The notes: a model not told the origin generated them from the sequence alone. A DNA stretch of 64,000 bases from Algoriphagus aquaeductus (GCF_003253485.1 NZ_QKTX01000007.1:178672-242671), one strand, 5' to 3'. Shown: positions 41,780-51,227, counted from the stretch's first letter. Numbers and translations: made by a program.

Positions 41780-42912
41780 TCGGAAAGTCTTTTTTGGATG
41801 GAAAGCCACTGGAAATCTTTATTTCCGAAGGAAAAATCAAATCCGTCCTACCATCTGCATCAAGCCCGAAAAATTTCTGGATCGGACCCGGATTCACTGA
41901 TATTCAAGTGAATGGGTATGGTGGCTTGGATTACAATTCGATTCAAAGTGATTTTTTGGCTTTGGGTCAAATTTCCAAAAAACTGCTACAATGCGGAGTT
42001 ACCAGCCATTTTCCCACCATCATCACCAATTCACCGGAGAAGATTTCAGCTTTGATTCAGCAGGTGGTTCAGCTTCGCAAAATGGATTCTTTAGCTCACT
42101 CTTGTATCTCAGGGGTTCATATCGAAGGACCTTTTATTTCTCCTGAAGACGGACCAAGAGGCGCGCATTTCAGAGAATTTGTACAGGCTCCGAACTGGAA
42201 TTTGTTTCAAAAATGGATCGAGCAAAGCGAAGGCCTGATCAGGATGATTACATTATCACCGGAAAGGGAGGGAAGCGCCTCTTTTATTGAAAAATGTGTG
42301 GAATCCGGGATTTTGGTTTCCATTGGTCATACCAATGCGACACATTCCCAAATTCTGGAGGCTGTGAAAGCAGGAGCGAGGCTTTCCACCCACTTGGGAA
42401 ATGGAATGCACAGCATCATTGCCCGTCATCCCAACTACCTATGGTCTCAACTGGGTGCCGAAAATCTTTCTGCAACTATCATCGCGGACGGATTTCATCT
42501 TCCGGCTGAAGTGATTCAGGTCTTTAAGAAAGTGAAAGCTGAAAAACTGATGATCGTCAGTGACTCCGTGGCTTTGGCAGGCATGCCGCCGGGAGATTAT
42601 AATGCTGCAGTTGGGGGAAAAGTGACCTTGACAGCAGAAGGAAAACTTCATCTTTTCGGAAATCCAAATACGCTTGCCGGTTCGGCTATGAATATACTTC
42701 AGGGAATCAGTTTTCTGCTAAAAAACGAGCTGACCAATCTTTCAGAAACTTGGCAAATGGCCTCCATACGACCTCAAAGGCTCTTTGATACTTCTTTTGA
42801 GCCTTTCCAAATCGGTCAAAATGCAGACTTGATTTTAGCAGAACAAGCTCCAGATCAAACTTTAAAAATTCTCAAAGTCCTAAAAAACGGAGTAGAAATA
42901 CCGCTCGATTAA
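41764..42912 (+). CDS. nagA: N-acetylglucosamine-6-phosphate deacetylase
   Basis: 382 residues of the amidohydrolase fold. Metal and substrate motifs: GFTDIQVNGYGG near 42-53, GVHIEGPFISPEDGPRGAH near 119-137, GHTNATHSQ near 187, HLGNGMHS near 210, and the catalytic aspartate in VSDSVALAGMPPG near 266. It removes acetate from GlcNAc-6-P to feed nagB. It overlaps the transporter gene and starts a run of three more genes on the same strand. Confidence 0.92.
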   Translation: METRLIGKSFLDGKPLEIFISEGKIKSVLPSASSPKNFWIGPGFTDIQVNGYGGLDYNSIQSDFLALGQISKKLLQCGVTSHFPTIITNSPEKISALIQQVVQLRKMDSLAHSCISGVHIEGPFISPEDGPRGAHFREFVQAPNWNLFQKWIEQSEGLIRMITLSPEREGSASFIEKCVESGILVSIGHTNATHSQILEAVKAGARLSTHLGNGMHSIIARHPNYLWSQLGAENLSATIIADGFHLPAEVIQVFKKVKAEKLMIVSDSVALAGMPPGDYNAAVGGKVTLTAEGKLHLFGNPNTLAGSAMNILQGISFLLKNELTNLSETWQMASIRPQRLFDTSFEPFQIGQNADLILAEQAPDQTLKILKVLKNGVEIPLD

Positions 42913-42935
42913 CCCAAACTCAAAACCACAGCATC

Positions 42936-44273
42936 ATGAAAAATAACCTCAACCGCCGAAATTTCATTAAAACTGCCGCAACCGGAGCCTTGGGTCTCAG
43001 TGCGGCTACTTCCGCTTTTTCATTCAATTTCCTTTCCCAATACCCACTCAAAGAAAAATACCGAGTTGCCGTGATCGGGGTAAACAGTCGGGGTTCACAA
43101 CATATACAGGCTTTCGCTAAAATCCCGAATGTGGAAATTGCCTACATCTGCGACGTGGATTCCCGTGCTCGGGAAAACGGGATTGCCTTGGCCTTGAAAG
43201 AAGGAGTAAAAACAGCTCCAACAGGTTTGGTGGATTTCAGAAAGGCCTTGGAGGACAAAACTTTGGATGCGGTTTCGATTGCTATGCCTGATTTTTGGCA
43301 TACTCCAGCCTCCATTATGGCGCTTCAGGCAGGAAAACATGTATATCTGGAAAAGCCTGGTTCGCACAATCCAGCAGAATCGGAACTCCTTGTGGAAGCC
43401 ACCAAAAAGTATGGGAAAATCGTTCAGATGGGCAATCAGCGCCGATCTTGGCCGAGAGTGCAGGAGGCGATGAAGGAACTCCATTCCGGAGCAATCGGAA
43501 AAGCGTATTATGCTCGAGCTTGGTACACGAATACCCGAAAATCCATCGGATACGGGAAGCCCGTAGCTGTACCGGAATGGCTGGATTTTGAGCTTTGGCA
43601 GGGGCCTGTTCCGCGAAAGGAATTCAAGGACAACCTGATTCATTACAATTGGCACTGGTTCTGGCACTGGGGAACAGGAGAAATCGTCAATAATGGCGTG
43701 CACTTTTTGGATTTGGCCAGATGGGGATTGCAGGAAAATTACCCAGTCAAAGCTTACTCCAGCGGTGGTAGGTACCACTACCAAGATGACTGGGAAACTC
43801 CGGATACTCAAATCGCCTCCTTCGACTTTGCCAACGGAAAATCCATCCTCTGGGAAGGACGCAGTTGCAATGCACGCGACATTAACGCCATGGGTTCAGG
43901 GGTTTCATTTCATGGGGAAAACGGTACGCTCGAACTCCTGAACAACTCCTACAAAATCTACGATAACGCCAATAAGCTGGTGAAATCTGCCGAGCCAACG
44001 ACCAATACCGTGGTCGATCAGCGAGGGGCAGGATTTGACATGGACATCGCTCACTTCACCAATTTTATTAATGCCATCGATAAGGGAGAAAGTCAGATTT
44101 CCCCTTACCCTGAAATTCAAAAAAGCGTGTTGCTGTGCCATTTGGGCAATATTTCTTACCGAACAGGCAGGGCTTTGGAAATTGACCAAAATTCAGGAAA
44201 GATCCTTGGTGACAAGGAGGCCATGAAACTTTGGGGCAGAGAATACCAAAAAGGCTGGGAACCTAAACTCTGA
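42936..44273 (+). CDS. Tat-exported Gfo/Idh/MocA family oxidoreductase
   Basis: 445 residues. The twin-arginine signal NRRNFIKTAATGALGL (about 6-21) exports the folded, NAD-loaded protein. Rossmann motif VIGVNSRGSQHIQAF near 46-60, and the EKPG motif in VYLEKPGSHNPAES near 139. The large C-terminal domain is the Bacteroidota type with NWHWFWHWGTGEIVNNGVHFLD, rich in Trp/His, as in some GH109-related members. It is likely to act on an amino sugar or glycoside in the periplasm. Cotranscribed with nagA (23 nt) and the nagX-like gene (4 nt). Confidence 0.85.
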   Translation: MKNNLNRRNFIKTAATGALGLSAATSAFSFNFLSQYPLKEKYRVAVIGVNSRGSQHIQAFAKIPNVEIAYICDVDSRARENGIALALKEGVKTAPTGLVDFRKALEDKTLDAVSIAMPDFWHTPASIMALQAGKHVYLEKPGSHNPAESELLVEATKKYGKIVQMGNQRRSWPRVQEAMKELHSGAIGKAYYARAWYTNTRKSIGYGKPVAVPEWLDFELWQGPVPRKEFKDNLIHYNWHWFWHWGTGEIVNNGVHFLDLARWGLQENYPVKAYSSGGRYHYQDDWETPDTQIASFDFANGKSILWEGRSCNARDINAMGSGVSFHGENGTLELLNNSYKIYDNANKLVKSAEPTTNTVVDQRGAGFDMDIAHFTNFINAIDKGESQISPYPEIQKSVLLCHLGNISYRTGRALEIDQNSGKILGDKEAMKLWGREYQKGWEPKL

Positions 44274-44277
44274 TCGT

Positions 44278-45432
44278 ATGGATAAGGAGTCTTTTTTCCA
44301 ACCCTCCAAGGGTTCTGAAACCCTTGGAGAGTTAAAAACCAATCGCTTGATCAGCATCGACGCACTCCGTGGCTTTGACATGCTGATGATCTGTGGGGCG
44401 GATGCTTTTTTCCGAAGTTTGGAAGGCAAAACTTCCATGACTTGGTTGGATAGTCTGGCTCATCAATTCGAGCACCCGGAGTGGATCGGATTTACCTTTT
44501 ACGATTTCATTTTTCCGCTTTTCCTGTTCGTGGCAGGGGTTTCCATTCCTTTTTCCTTGTGGAAATTGAAAGAAGCCAATGCTCCCAAAAGCCAAATCTA
44601 TCGAAAGGCATTTTGGAGAATGATGATCCTGATTGGCTTGGGTATTTTGGACAAAAATGCTCCTTTTCCCTTTTTCGATTGGGAGCAAATACGCTTGGGA
44701 AGCGTCTTAGGAAGAATTGGAATCGCAGGCTTTGTGACGGTGGTGCTTTTCCTGAATTTCAATGCGACTAAGCGTTTACTGATCGCGGCGGGAATTTTGG
44801 TTTTGTATTATGGTGCAGTTTTTCTGGTTCCCGTTCCGGGATTTGGAGCAGGAGATTTGAGTTTCGAGGGAAATTTGGTGGGTTGGTTTGACCGAACTTT
44901 TCTACCAGGAAGGCTGCTTCAGGGACAATTCGATGAATTGGGAATTCTGACCACTTTTCCTGCGATCTGTTTGACAATCTTTGGAGCGCATGCAGGAGAA
45001 ATTCTACGGAAAATCAATAGTTCAGAAAATCAGAAGCTTAAAGAACTCCTGATCACCGGTTTGATTTTCATCGGGATAGCGCTCGTTTGGAACCTTCATT
45101 TCCCGATTTTCAAACGCATGTGGACGAGTTCCTTTATCATGCTTACTTCGGGTTTGGCATTTCTTTCAATGGGTCTCTTTTTCCTGATCATCGACTTCCT
45201 GAAATTTCAAAAATGGGCGTTCTTCTTTGTCGTGGTAGGAATGAACAGTTTGACGATCTACATGATCTATCGGTTTGTCAATTTTAGGTATACGTCGAGG
45301 CTTTTGTTTGAGGGACTTTACAAACCTTTAGGAGAAAATTGGATGCCGGTAATGGAAAGTTTGGGGGCCTTGCTGTTGGTTTGGCTGTTCTTGTATTTTC
45401 TTTACCGGAAGAAGATTTTCTTTAAGGTGTAA
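44278..45432 (+). CDS. NagX-like acyltransferase membrane protein (DUF5009/HGSNAT-like)
   Basis: 384 residues. The family start RLISIDALRGFDMLMI (about 21-36) and following TFYDFIFPLFLFVAGVSIPFS match NagX/DUF5009 proteins related to heparan-alpha-glucosaminide N-acetyltransferase, with about 10 transmembrane helices. In N-acetylglucosamine clusters NagX is thought to act as a membrane acyltransferase or permease; its true role is not settled. The first 20 residues are unusual: the DNA encoding them holds a perfect hairpin. Confidence 0.88.
   Translation: MDKESFFQPSKGSETLGELKTNRLISIDALRGFDMLMICGADAFFRSLEGKTSMTWLDSLAHQFEHPEWIGFTFYDFIFPLFLFVAGVSIPFSLWKLKEANAPKSQIYRKAFWRMMILIGLGILDKNAPFPFFDWEQIRLGSVLGRIGIAGFVTVVLFLNFNATKRLLIAAGILVLYYGAVFLVPVPGFGAGDLSFEGNLVGWFDRTFLPGRLLQGQFDELGILTTFPAICLTIFGAHAGEILRKINSSENQKLKELLITGLIFIGIALVWNLHFPIFKRMWTSSFIMLTSGLAFLSMGLFFLIIDFLKFQKWAFFFVVVGMNSLTIYMIYRFVNFRYTSRLLFEGLYKPLGENWMPVMESLGALLLVWLFLYFLYRKKIFFKV
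44304..44329. repeat. Hairpin repeat inside the 5' coding region of the nagX-like gene
   Basis: CTCCAAGGGTT (44304-44314) and AACCCTTGGAG (44319-44329) form an 11-bp stem around CTGA, within codons 9-18. It resembles the CCAAGGGTTT/AAACCCTTGG palindromes seen between Bacteroidota genes. Confidence 0.6.
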
Positions 45433-45457
45433 GGGATCTCCAAATTTGACACAGATC

Positions 45458-45652
45458 GCACCTTTGGTGCTCTTGAGATTGGATTAAATTCATAGCCCGA
45501 AATTGAATTTGATGCTATTACAAATTGCCCCTTAAGGGCATGTGCTATAAATTGAAATCAGTGAAAAGCGCTGAAAGTGCGTACTATACTAGCCCAGAAT
45601 TCAATTCTGGGCATAAAATAGCAAGTAGGTTTTCCAAGAGTGCCAAAGGCAC
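45458..45652. repeat. Cluster of short palindromes between two oxidoreductase/acyltransferase genes
   Basis: The 294-nt gene-free spacer 45433-45726 holds GCACC-TTT-GGTGC (45458-45470), TGCCC-cttaa-GGGCA (45526-45540), a 21-nt palindrome GCCCAGAATT-C-AATTCTGGGC (45592-45612) and GTGCC-AAA-GGCAC (45640-45652). The layout suggests a REP-type repeat group. There is no obvious terminator directly after the stop at 45432. Confidence 0.65.
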
Positions 45653-45726
45653 GACCTGTATTTAAAATACATTTCCAAAAAATTGACATTAATAAAACCA
45701 TATAAAATTCATTATTTCAATTTGTT

Positions 45727-46734
45727 ATGAAATCATCCCGTCGATCATTTATAAAGAAAACCACCGCTCTCGGTGCCGCAGCAAGCTTAAGCTCTTTGCC
45801 TTTTTCCCTCCTTGGAAATACCCAGGTAAACCCGATCAAGATCGGAATTATTGGTTTGGACACCTCTCATGCACCTGCCTTTACCAAGCTTTTTAATGCC
45901 GAGAATCCCAAGCCTGAACTGGCCGGATTTCGCGTCGTGGCCGCCTATCCTTACGGCAGCCGAGACATCAAATCCAGTATGGACCGAATTCCGGGCTATA
46001 TCGATCAGGTGAAAGAACAAGGAGTGGAAATCGTGGATTCCATCGAAGCTTTACTTCAAAAAGTAGATGTGGTGCTTCTGGAGACCAATGACGGCAAACC
46101 TCACTTGGAACAGGCAAGGGCCGTATTTAAGGCTAAAAAGCCGGTATTTATCGACAAGCCGGTTGCGGGTTCTTTTGCAGATGCCGTAAAAATCTACCAA
46201 GAAGCAGAAGCAGCGGGCGTTCCAATGTTTTCCTGTTCCTCGCTGCGCTATCAAACGAATGTCCATGCCGTCCGCCATGAAAACAAAATCGGAAAAGTAT
46301 TGGCCTGTGATGCATTCAGTCCTGCGACACTCGAACCCAGTCATCCGGATCTGTTTTGGTACGGGATTCATGGCGTAGAAATCCTGTTTACTGCGATGGG
46401 ACCGGGATGTGAATCAGTGACACGCTTTTCAACTCCCGATGCTGAAGTCGTAGTGGGAACCTGGAAAGACGGTCGGATCGGAACTTTTCGGGGTATGCGA
46501 TCCGGAAAGCACGATTATGGCGGAACCGCTTTTGGGACAGAAGGAAATCTATTCTTTGGACCATTTGAAGGCTATGAACCTTTGGTAGTACAGATTGCTG
46601 AGTTTTTCCGAACCAAAAAATCACCCATCGATTCCAGAGAAACACTTGAAATCTATGCCTTTATGGAAGCGGCGGATGAAAGTAAAAGACGGGGAGGGGA
46701 TAGTGTTAGATTGGATACCATCCTAAAAAATTGA
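45727..46734 (+). CDS. Tat-exported Gfo/Idh/MocA family oxidoreductase, second copy
   Basis: 335 residues. Tat signal SSRRSFIKKTTALGAAASL (about 3-21). The Rossmann motif is atypical (IGIIGLDTSHAPAFTKLFN, about 39-57), with Asp-Thr-Ser-His where most members have Gly-x-Gly. FIDKPVAGSF near 141 replaces the usual EKP with DKP. It is shorter than its neighbour at 42936. Substrate unknown. It stands downstream of the nag cluster, behind a palindrome-rich spacer. Confidence 0.8.
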   Translation: MKSSRRSFIKKTTALGAAASLSSLPFSLLGNTQVNPIKIGIIGLDTSHAPAFTKLFNAENPKPELAGFRVVAAYPYGSRDIKSSMDRIPGYIDQVKEQGVEIVDSIEALLQKVDVVLLETNDGKPHLEQARAVFKAKKPVFIDKPVAGSFADAVKIYQEAEAAGVPMFSCSSLRYQTNVHAVRHENKIGKVLACDAFSPATLEPSHPDLFWYGIHGVEILFTAMGPGCESVTRFSTPDAEVVVGTWKDGRIGTFRGMRSGKHDYGGTAFGTEGNLFFGPFEGYEPLVVQIAEFFRTKKSPIDSRETLEIYAFMEAADESKRRGGDSVRLDTILKN

Positions 46735-46799
46735 TTTCAAATTTCTAAAATTCTTTTTTGAGAAATTTTTTAAAAATGAAATCAATTACAAAGCAATTT

Positions 46800-46818
46800 G
46801 TTATAACTTTATTATAAC
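46800..46818. promoter_or_regulatory. Repeated TTATAAC, candidate mazEF operator
   Basis: Two direct copies of TTATAAC (46801-46807 and 46812-46818), the first extended to the palindrome GTTATAAC, lie 16-35 nt before the antitoxin start. Antitoxin autoregulation makes an operator plausible; -7 promoter function is an alternative. Confidence 0.35.
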
Positions 46819-46834
46819 CCTCACTTACATCATT

Positions 46835-47122
46835 ATGGTTAAGTCTCTCACGTCTGTTGGAAATAGCAAAGCATTAATTATTCCAGCGGAACTCATTAAG
46901 AAATATGGGCTTGAAAAAGTCATCATTGAAGAAACGACGAATGGTATCTTGATTAGATCAGCTAATGAAGAAAGTAACTTTCAGAAAAAACTCAATAACC
47001 TTAGAAAATATAAATCTGAGATTTACTCCAAAATGGAATTGGAAGCTAGAGAACCTGAAGTGATAAACTATTATTCAGACCCAAAAAACAATCTCTCTGA
47101 CGTTGATTTAGAAATATTATGA
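46835..47122 (+). CDS. mazE: MazE-like antitoxin
   Basis: 95 residues. An N-terminal AbrB/MazE swapped-hairpin DNA-binding domain (SVGNSKALIIPAELIKKYGL, about 7-26, then VIIEETTNGILIRS) is followed by a charged helical tail that would wrap the toxin. It overlaps the toxin start by 4 nt (ATGA), the usual antitoxin-first order. The sequence is more AT-rich than its neighbours, suggesting acquisition. Confidence 0.9.
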   Translation: MVKSLTSVGNSKALIIPAELIKKYGLEKVIIEETTNGILIRSANEESNFQKKLNNLRKYKSEIYSKMELEAREPEVINYYSDPKNNLSDVDLEIL

Positions 47123-47457
47123 TCTTATCCAAAGAAGTTTGGTTGGTTGATTTTGCACCACAAGTTGGACAGGAGATTGCCAAAATCAGACCTGCTGTAG
47201 TGGTAAATCATGATTCCATTGGAAGTTTGAAATTGAAAGTTGTTGTTCCGATTACCGATGCATTGAAAACCCCAAAACAATGGTTAATAGGACTTTCCCC
47301 ATCTGGGTCAAATGGATTGACCAAGGAAAGTATGGCTGACTGCTTTCAAATAAAATCAATTTCTGAAGAACGATTTATCAGAAAAATCGGAGAATTATCC
47401 TCCGAGGAATTTGATGCCGTTAAGTTGGGATTAATCCTCGTATTAGACCTCTTTTAA
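47119..47457 (+). CDS. mazF: MazF/PemK family toxin
   Basis: 112 residues. The MazF fold starts with KEVWLVDFAPQVGQEIAKIRPAVVVNHD (about 5-32), containing the conserved RPAVVV, and continues with KVVVPITDALKTP and SMADCFQIKSIS. An mRNA-cleaving endoribonuclease neutralised by the upstream antitoxin. No truncation is seen. Confidence 0.92.
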   Translation: MILSKEVWLVDFAPQVGQEIAKIRPAVVVNHDSIGSLKLKVVVPITDALKTPKQWLIGLSPSGSNGLTKESMADCFQIKSISEERFIRKIGELSSEEFDAVKLGLILVLDLF

Positions 47458-47484
47458 AATAAAACCATAGCAAAAATCCTATTC

Positions 47485-49116
47485 ATGATTCGCTTTACCT
47501 CTTTAGCTATCCTTGTTTTTTTTCTAGCCATAAAACCAAGCTACTCCCAAAAATCCTTCACCCGTGCCGACACTTTACGAGGAAGTATCACACCCGAACG
47601 AGCTTGGTGGGATCTGAATCATTACCACTTGGCAGTGGAAATTTTCCCTGAAACCAAATCTATAAAAGGCTCAAATACAATAAGATATCGAGTGGTATCG
47701 GAACATCAGGTTTTACAGCTTGACTTGCAGGAACCATTGAAAATCACCTCTATAGTTCAAGCAGGAGAGAAGCTGGATTTTAAAAGGGAAGAAGCGGCTC
47801 ACTTTGTTACGCTAAAGAAGAAGCAGGTTCCGGGTACCTTTGAAGAACTTGTTGTGAGCTACGAAGGCCAACCCAAAGAAGCCATCCGACCGCCTTGGGA
47901 TGGGGGAATTACCTGGACCAAAGACAGCAACGGAAAATCTTTTATAGCATCCTCCAATCAAGGAATTGGATCCAGCATCTGGTGGCCACTTAAAGATCAT
48001 CCGGCCGATGAAGTGGATAGCCTAATGATCAGTGTGACAGTTCCGGATGGGTTGATGGATGTTTCGAATGGTCGCTTGGTAGGAATCGATATGGGGAATG
48101 GCAAAAACACCTATCACTGGTCTGTGGTCAATCCGATCAATGATTATGGGGTAAATATCAACATCGGGGATTATGTCCATTTTGGGGAGAAGTATGCCGG
48201 AGAAAAAGGCACCTTGGATATGGATTACTTTGTGCTCAGAGAAAACCTGGAAAAAGCCAAAGTCCATTTTCAGGATGCAGCACGGATGATGAAGGCCTTT
48301 GAACACTGGTTTGGCCCATACCCTTTTTATGAAGACGGCTTTAAGCTCGTGGATGCACCCTATCTCGGCATGGAGCACCAAAGCTCAGTCACTTATGGCA
48401 ATGGCTACCAAATGGGCTATCGGGGCCGGGATCTAAGTGGCACAGGTTGGGGTTTGAAGTTTGACTTTATCATAATCCACGAGGCCGGACACGAGTGGTT
48501 TGCCAATAACATTACCTACAAGGATGTCGCCGATATGTGGATCCATGAGAGCTTCACCAACTATTCGGAAAGCCTCTTTTTGGATTATCACTACGGAAAA
48601 GAAGCCGGGCAGGAATACGTGAGAGGAACTCGAATGAATATCGCCAATGACCGACCCATCATCGGAACCTATGGAGTCAATCAGCGGGGTTCGGGAGATA
48701 TGTATTACAAAGGCGGAAACCTACTCAACATGCTCCGCGAAATTCTGAATGATGATGAGAAATGGAGACAAATTCTCAGAGGTTTGAATCAGGAATTTTA
48801 CCATCAGACCGTGAACACCCAGCAGATTGAAAGTTATATTTCTCAGGCTTTTGGCATGGATCTCACACCGATTTTTGACCAATATTTAAGAGACGAGCGG
48901 ATACCGGTTTTGGAATATTATTACTCAGATAATCAAACGCTTCAATACCGTTGGATTTCCTCAATTCCTTCGTTTACCATGCCGGTGGATGTAGAAATCG
49001 GTGGGGAAAAAGTTCGAATTCAGCCTAAAACAGCATGGTCAGAACTGAAGGTGACAACCAACGCCGAGGTAAAAGTCGATCCGGATTACTATATAGGCAT
49101 AAGTCGAATGCGATAG
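47485..49116 (+). CDS. M1 family metallopeptidase (secreted)
   Basis: 543 residues with a signal peptide ending near SYSQ (19-22). The zinc site is HEAGH at 332-336 with the third ligand in WIHESFTNY (Glu355), and GMEHQS at 295-300 replaces the canonical GxMEN substrate motif. The protein lacks the long C-terminal helical domain of full aminopeptidase N, being shorter than the roughly 850-residue enzymes. Probably a periplasmic aminopeptidase. Confidence 0.92.
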   Translation: MIRFTSLAILVFFLAIKPSYSQKSFTRADTLRGSITPERAWWDLNHYHLAVEIFPETKSIKGSNTIRYRVVSEHQVLQLDLQEPLKITSIVQAGEKLDFKREEAAHFVTLKKKQVPGTFEELVVSYEGQPKEAIRPPWDGGITWTKDSNGKSFIASSNQGIGSSIWWPLKDHPADEVDSLMISVTVPDGLMDVSNGRLVGIDMGNGKNTYHWSVVNPINDYGVNINIGDYVHFGEKYAGEKGTLDMDYFVLRENLEKAKVHFQDAARMMKAFEHWFGPYPFYEDGFKLVDAPYLGMEHQSSVTYGNGYQMGYRGRDLSGTGWGLKFDFIIIHEAGHEWFANNITYKDVADMWIHESFTNYSESLFLDYHYGKEAGQEYVRGTRMNIANDRPIIGTYGVNQRGSGDMYYKGGNLLNMLREILNDDEKWRQILRGLNQEFYHQTVNTQQIESYISQAFGMDLTPIFDQYLRDERIPVLEYYYSDNQTLQYRWISSIPSFTMPVDVEIGGEKVRIQPKTAWSELKVTTNAEVKVDPDYYIGISRMR

Positions 49117-49190
49117 ACTCCTAAACAATTACACGGATGGGTGGAATGCCCGGTCTTTTTACTTTAATTTCCTGATCAATCCAAGCACCT

Positions 49191-51212
49191 ATGAAACATA
49201 AAATACTCGTTGCCTTACTTGCCATTGCTGCCTGTACCTCCCAATCTCCTCAGCAAAACGAAGAACCACGACAGTTTGTAGACTTGGAGGGCTTGGATTC
49301 TACCATCCGTCCCGGCGACGATTTTTTTATGCATGTCAATGGCAAATGGTACAATTCCGTTCAAATTGATGAAGACCAAGTCGGGGTGGGTTCCTACTCA
49401 TACTTGAATATTCCACAGCGAAAGCTTCTGGAAACTATTTTGGAAGAAGTTTCAGGTGGACAACATTCCAAAGGATCCATCGAGCAAAAAGTTGGCGATT
49501 TCTATGCATCAGGCATGGATACCACAACCATCAATTCAAGAGGAATAGCACCGATTCAACCCATTTTGGCTCAAATCGACCAAATCAGCAATCTGAAAGA
49601 ATTGGAAAACTTTCTGGTTTCGGAGATGAAGGTTAACAACCAATCCCTGATCGGATTGAGAATTTCTCCGGATGACCAAAATAGCACCATCAACATCATC
49701 CATTTAAGCCAAACCGGCTTAGGATTGCCTGACCGGGATTACTATTTCAAGACTGATTCGTCCACATTGGGAATCCAAAAAGCCTATCAGAAGTATTTGG
49801 CAACCTTGTTGGTTATGGCTGGTGAAAATGAATCCAATGCCCAAACAGCTGCCCAAACGGTCTATGCTTTAGAAAAGCAACTGGCAGAGTCCCACAAAAC
49901 CCGAATCGAGCGCAGAGTAGTAAAAGAAAACTACCACAAAGTGGCCGTGGCAGATTTGGACAAAAAACACACAAATATTTCCTGGAAATCCATTTTTGAC
50001 AACTTAGGCCTGAAAGCAGATTCGGTGGATATCCGTCAGCCCGCTTACTATGACAAGCTCAATACTTTGCTTCAAACTCAAGGTCTGGAAGATTGGAAGG
50101 CCTACCTTAAAGCTCAAACACTGGTTGCCAATGCCAATTATTTGAGTACTCCATTTAGAAAAGCTGCTTTTGAATACAATAAAGTGGTTTCCGGCCAATC
50201 CAAACAATTGACTCGGGCCCAACAAATGGTGCAGCAAGTGGATCAGAATTTAGGCTTTGACTTGGGACAACTTTATGTAAAAAGATATTTCAATGAGGCT
50301 GCCAAACAGCGTGTGCTGGACTTGGTCAATAACCTGCAAAAAGCCTTCGAACAGCGCATTAATCAACTCGATTGGATGAGTGACAGCACCAAAACCCAAG
50401 CGAAGGAGAAATTGTATGCCATCACCAAAAAAATCGGGTATCCCGACAAATGGCGAGAATACCCTGTAGAAATCAACCGGGAAACCTATTTCGAAAATGT
50501 CCTGGCGCTTCGCAAAAACGAGGCAGATTACCAATTTAAGAAATTAGGTAAAGCTCCGGACAAAACAGAGTGGGGGACTACGCCAAGTACCGTGACTGCT
50601 TACTACAACCCTTCATTAAATGAAATTGTCTTTCCGGCAGGCATTCTCCAATACCCGTATTTCGACCAAAACGCAGACGATGCGATCAACTATGGAGGAA
50701 TCGGAATGGTGATCGGTCATGAATTGACGCATGCCTTTGACGATCAAGGCGCTCAATTTGACAAGGATGGCAACCTGAAAAACTGGTGGTCCAAGGCGGA
50801 TTATGAAAAGTTTAAAGCCAAAACCCAATTACTGATTGATCGCTATGACACGTTTACCGTTTTGGATTCGGTACCCATTAAAGGTGCGATGACCATCGGT
50901 GAAAACACTGCCGACAACGGTGGAATCTACATCGCTTACGATGCTTTCAAACTGACTCCGCAAGGACAAGACACTACAAAGATTGATGGCTTTACTCCGG
51001 ATCAGCGCTTCAGTTATTCAATAGCCAGAATCTGGAGAGTGAAAGTTCGGGACGAGTATATGCGCACCTATGTGGTGACCAATTCTCATTCCCCGGCCAT
51101 GTGGCGAGTCAATGGGCCGTTGATGAATTTTGATCCGTTTTATGCTGCTTATGGAGTAAAACCTGGAGATAAAAATTATAAAGCTCCTGAGGAGAGAATT
51201 AAGATTTGGTAG
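49191..51212 (+). CDS. M13 family metallopeptidase (neprilysin/PepO-like lipoprotein)
   Basis: 673 residues. A lipoprotein signal ends in the lipobox AIAAC (about 11-15). The zinc motif HELTH is at 510-514, and the third ligand is in GENTADNGG (Glu571). The C-terminal MRTYVVTNSHSPAMWRVNGPLMN segment is typical. It degrades small peptides, likely in the periplasm or at the outer membrane. It follows the M1 gene by 74 nt. Confidence 0.95.
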   Translation: MKHKILVALLAIAACTSQSPQQNEEPRQFVDLEGLDSTIRPGDDFFMHVNGKWYNSVQIDEDQVGVGSYSYLNIPQRKLLETILEEVSGGQHSKGSIEQKVGDFYASGMDTTTINSRGIAPIQPILAQIDQISNLKELENFLVSEMKVNNQSLIGLRISPDDQNSTINIIHLSQTGLGLPDRDYYFKTDSSTLGIQKAYQKYLATLLVMAGENESNAQTAAQTVYALEKQLAESHKTRIERRVVKENYHKVAVADLDKKHTNISWKSIFDNLGLKADSVDIRQPAYYDKLNTLLQTQGLEDWKAYLKAQTLVANANYLSTPFRKAAFEYNKVVSGQSKQLTRAQQMVQQVDQNLGFDLGQLYVKRYFNEAAKQRVLDLVNNLQKAFEQRINQLDWMSDSTKTQAKEKLYAITKKIGYPDKWREYPVEINRETYFENVLALRKNEADYQFKKLGKAPDKTEWGTTPSTVTAYYNPSLNEIVFPAGILQYPYFDQNADDAINYGGIGMVIGHELTHAFDDQGAQFDKDGNLKNWWSKADYEKFKAKTQLLIDRYDTFTVLDSVPIKGAMTIGENTADNGGIYIAYDAFKLTPQGQDTTKIDGFTPDQRFSYSIARIWRVKVRDEYMRTYVVTNSHSPAMWRVNGPLMNFDPFYAAYGVKPGDKNYKAPEERIKIW

Positions 51213-51227
51213 GGGAAACTATAAGGA

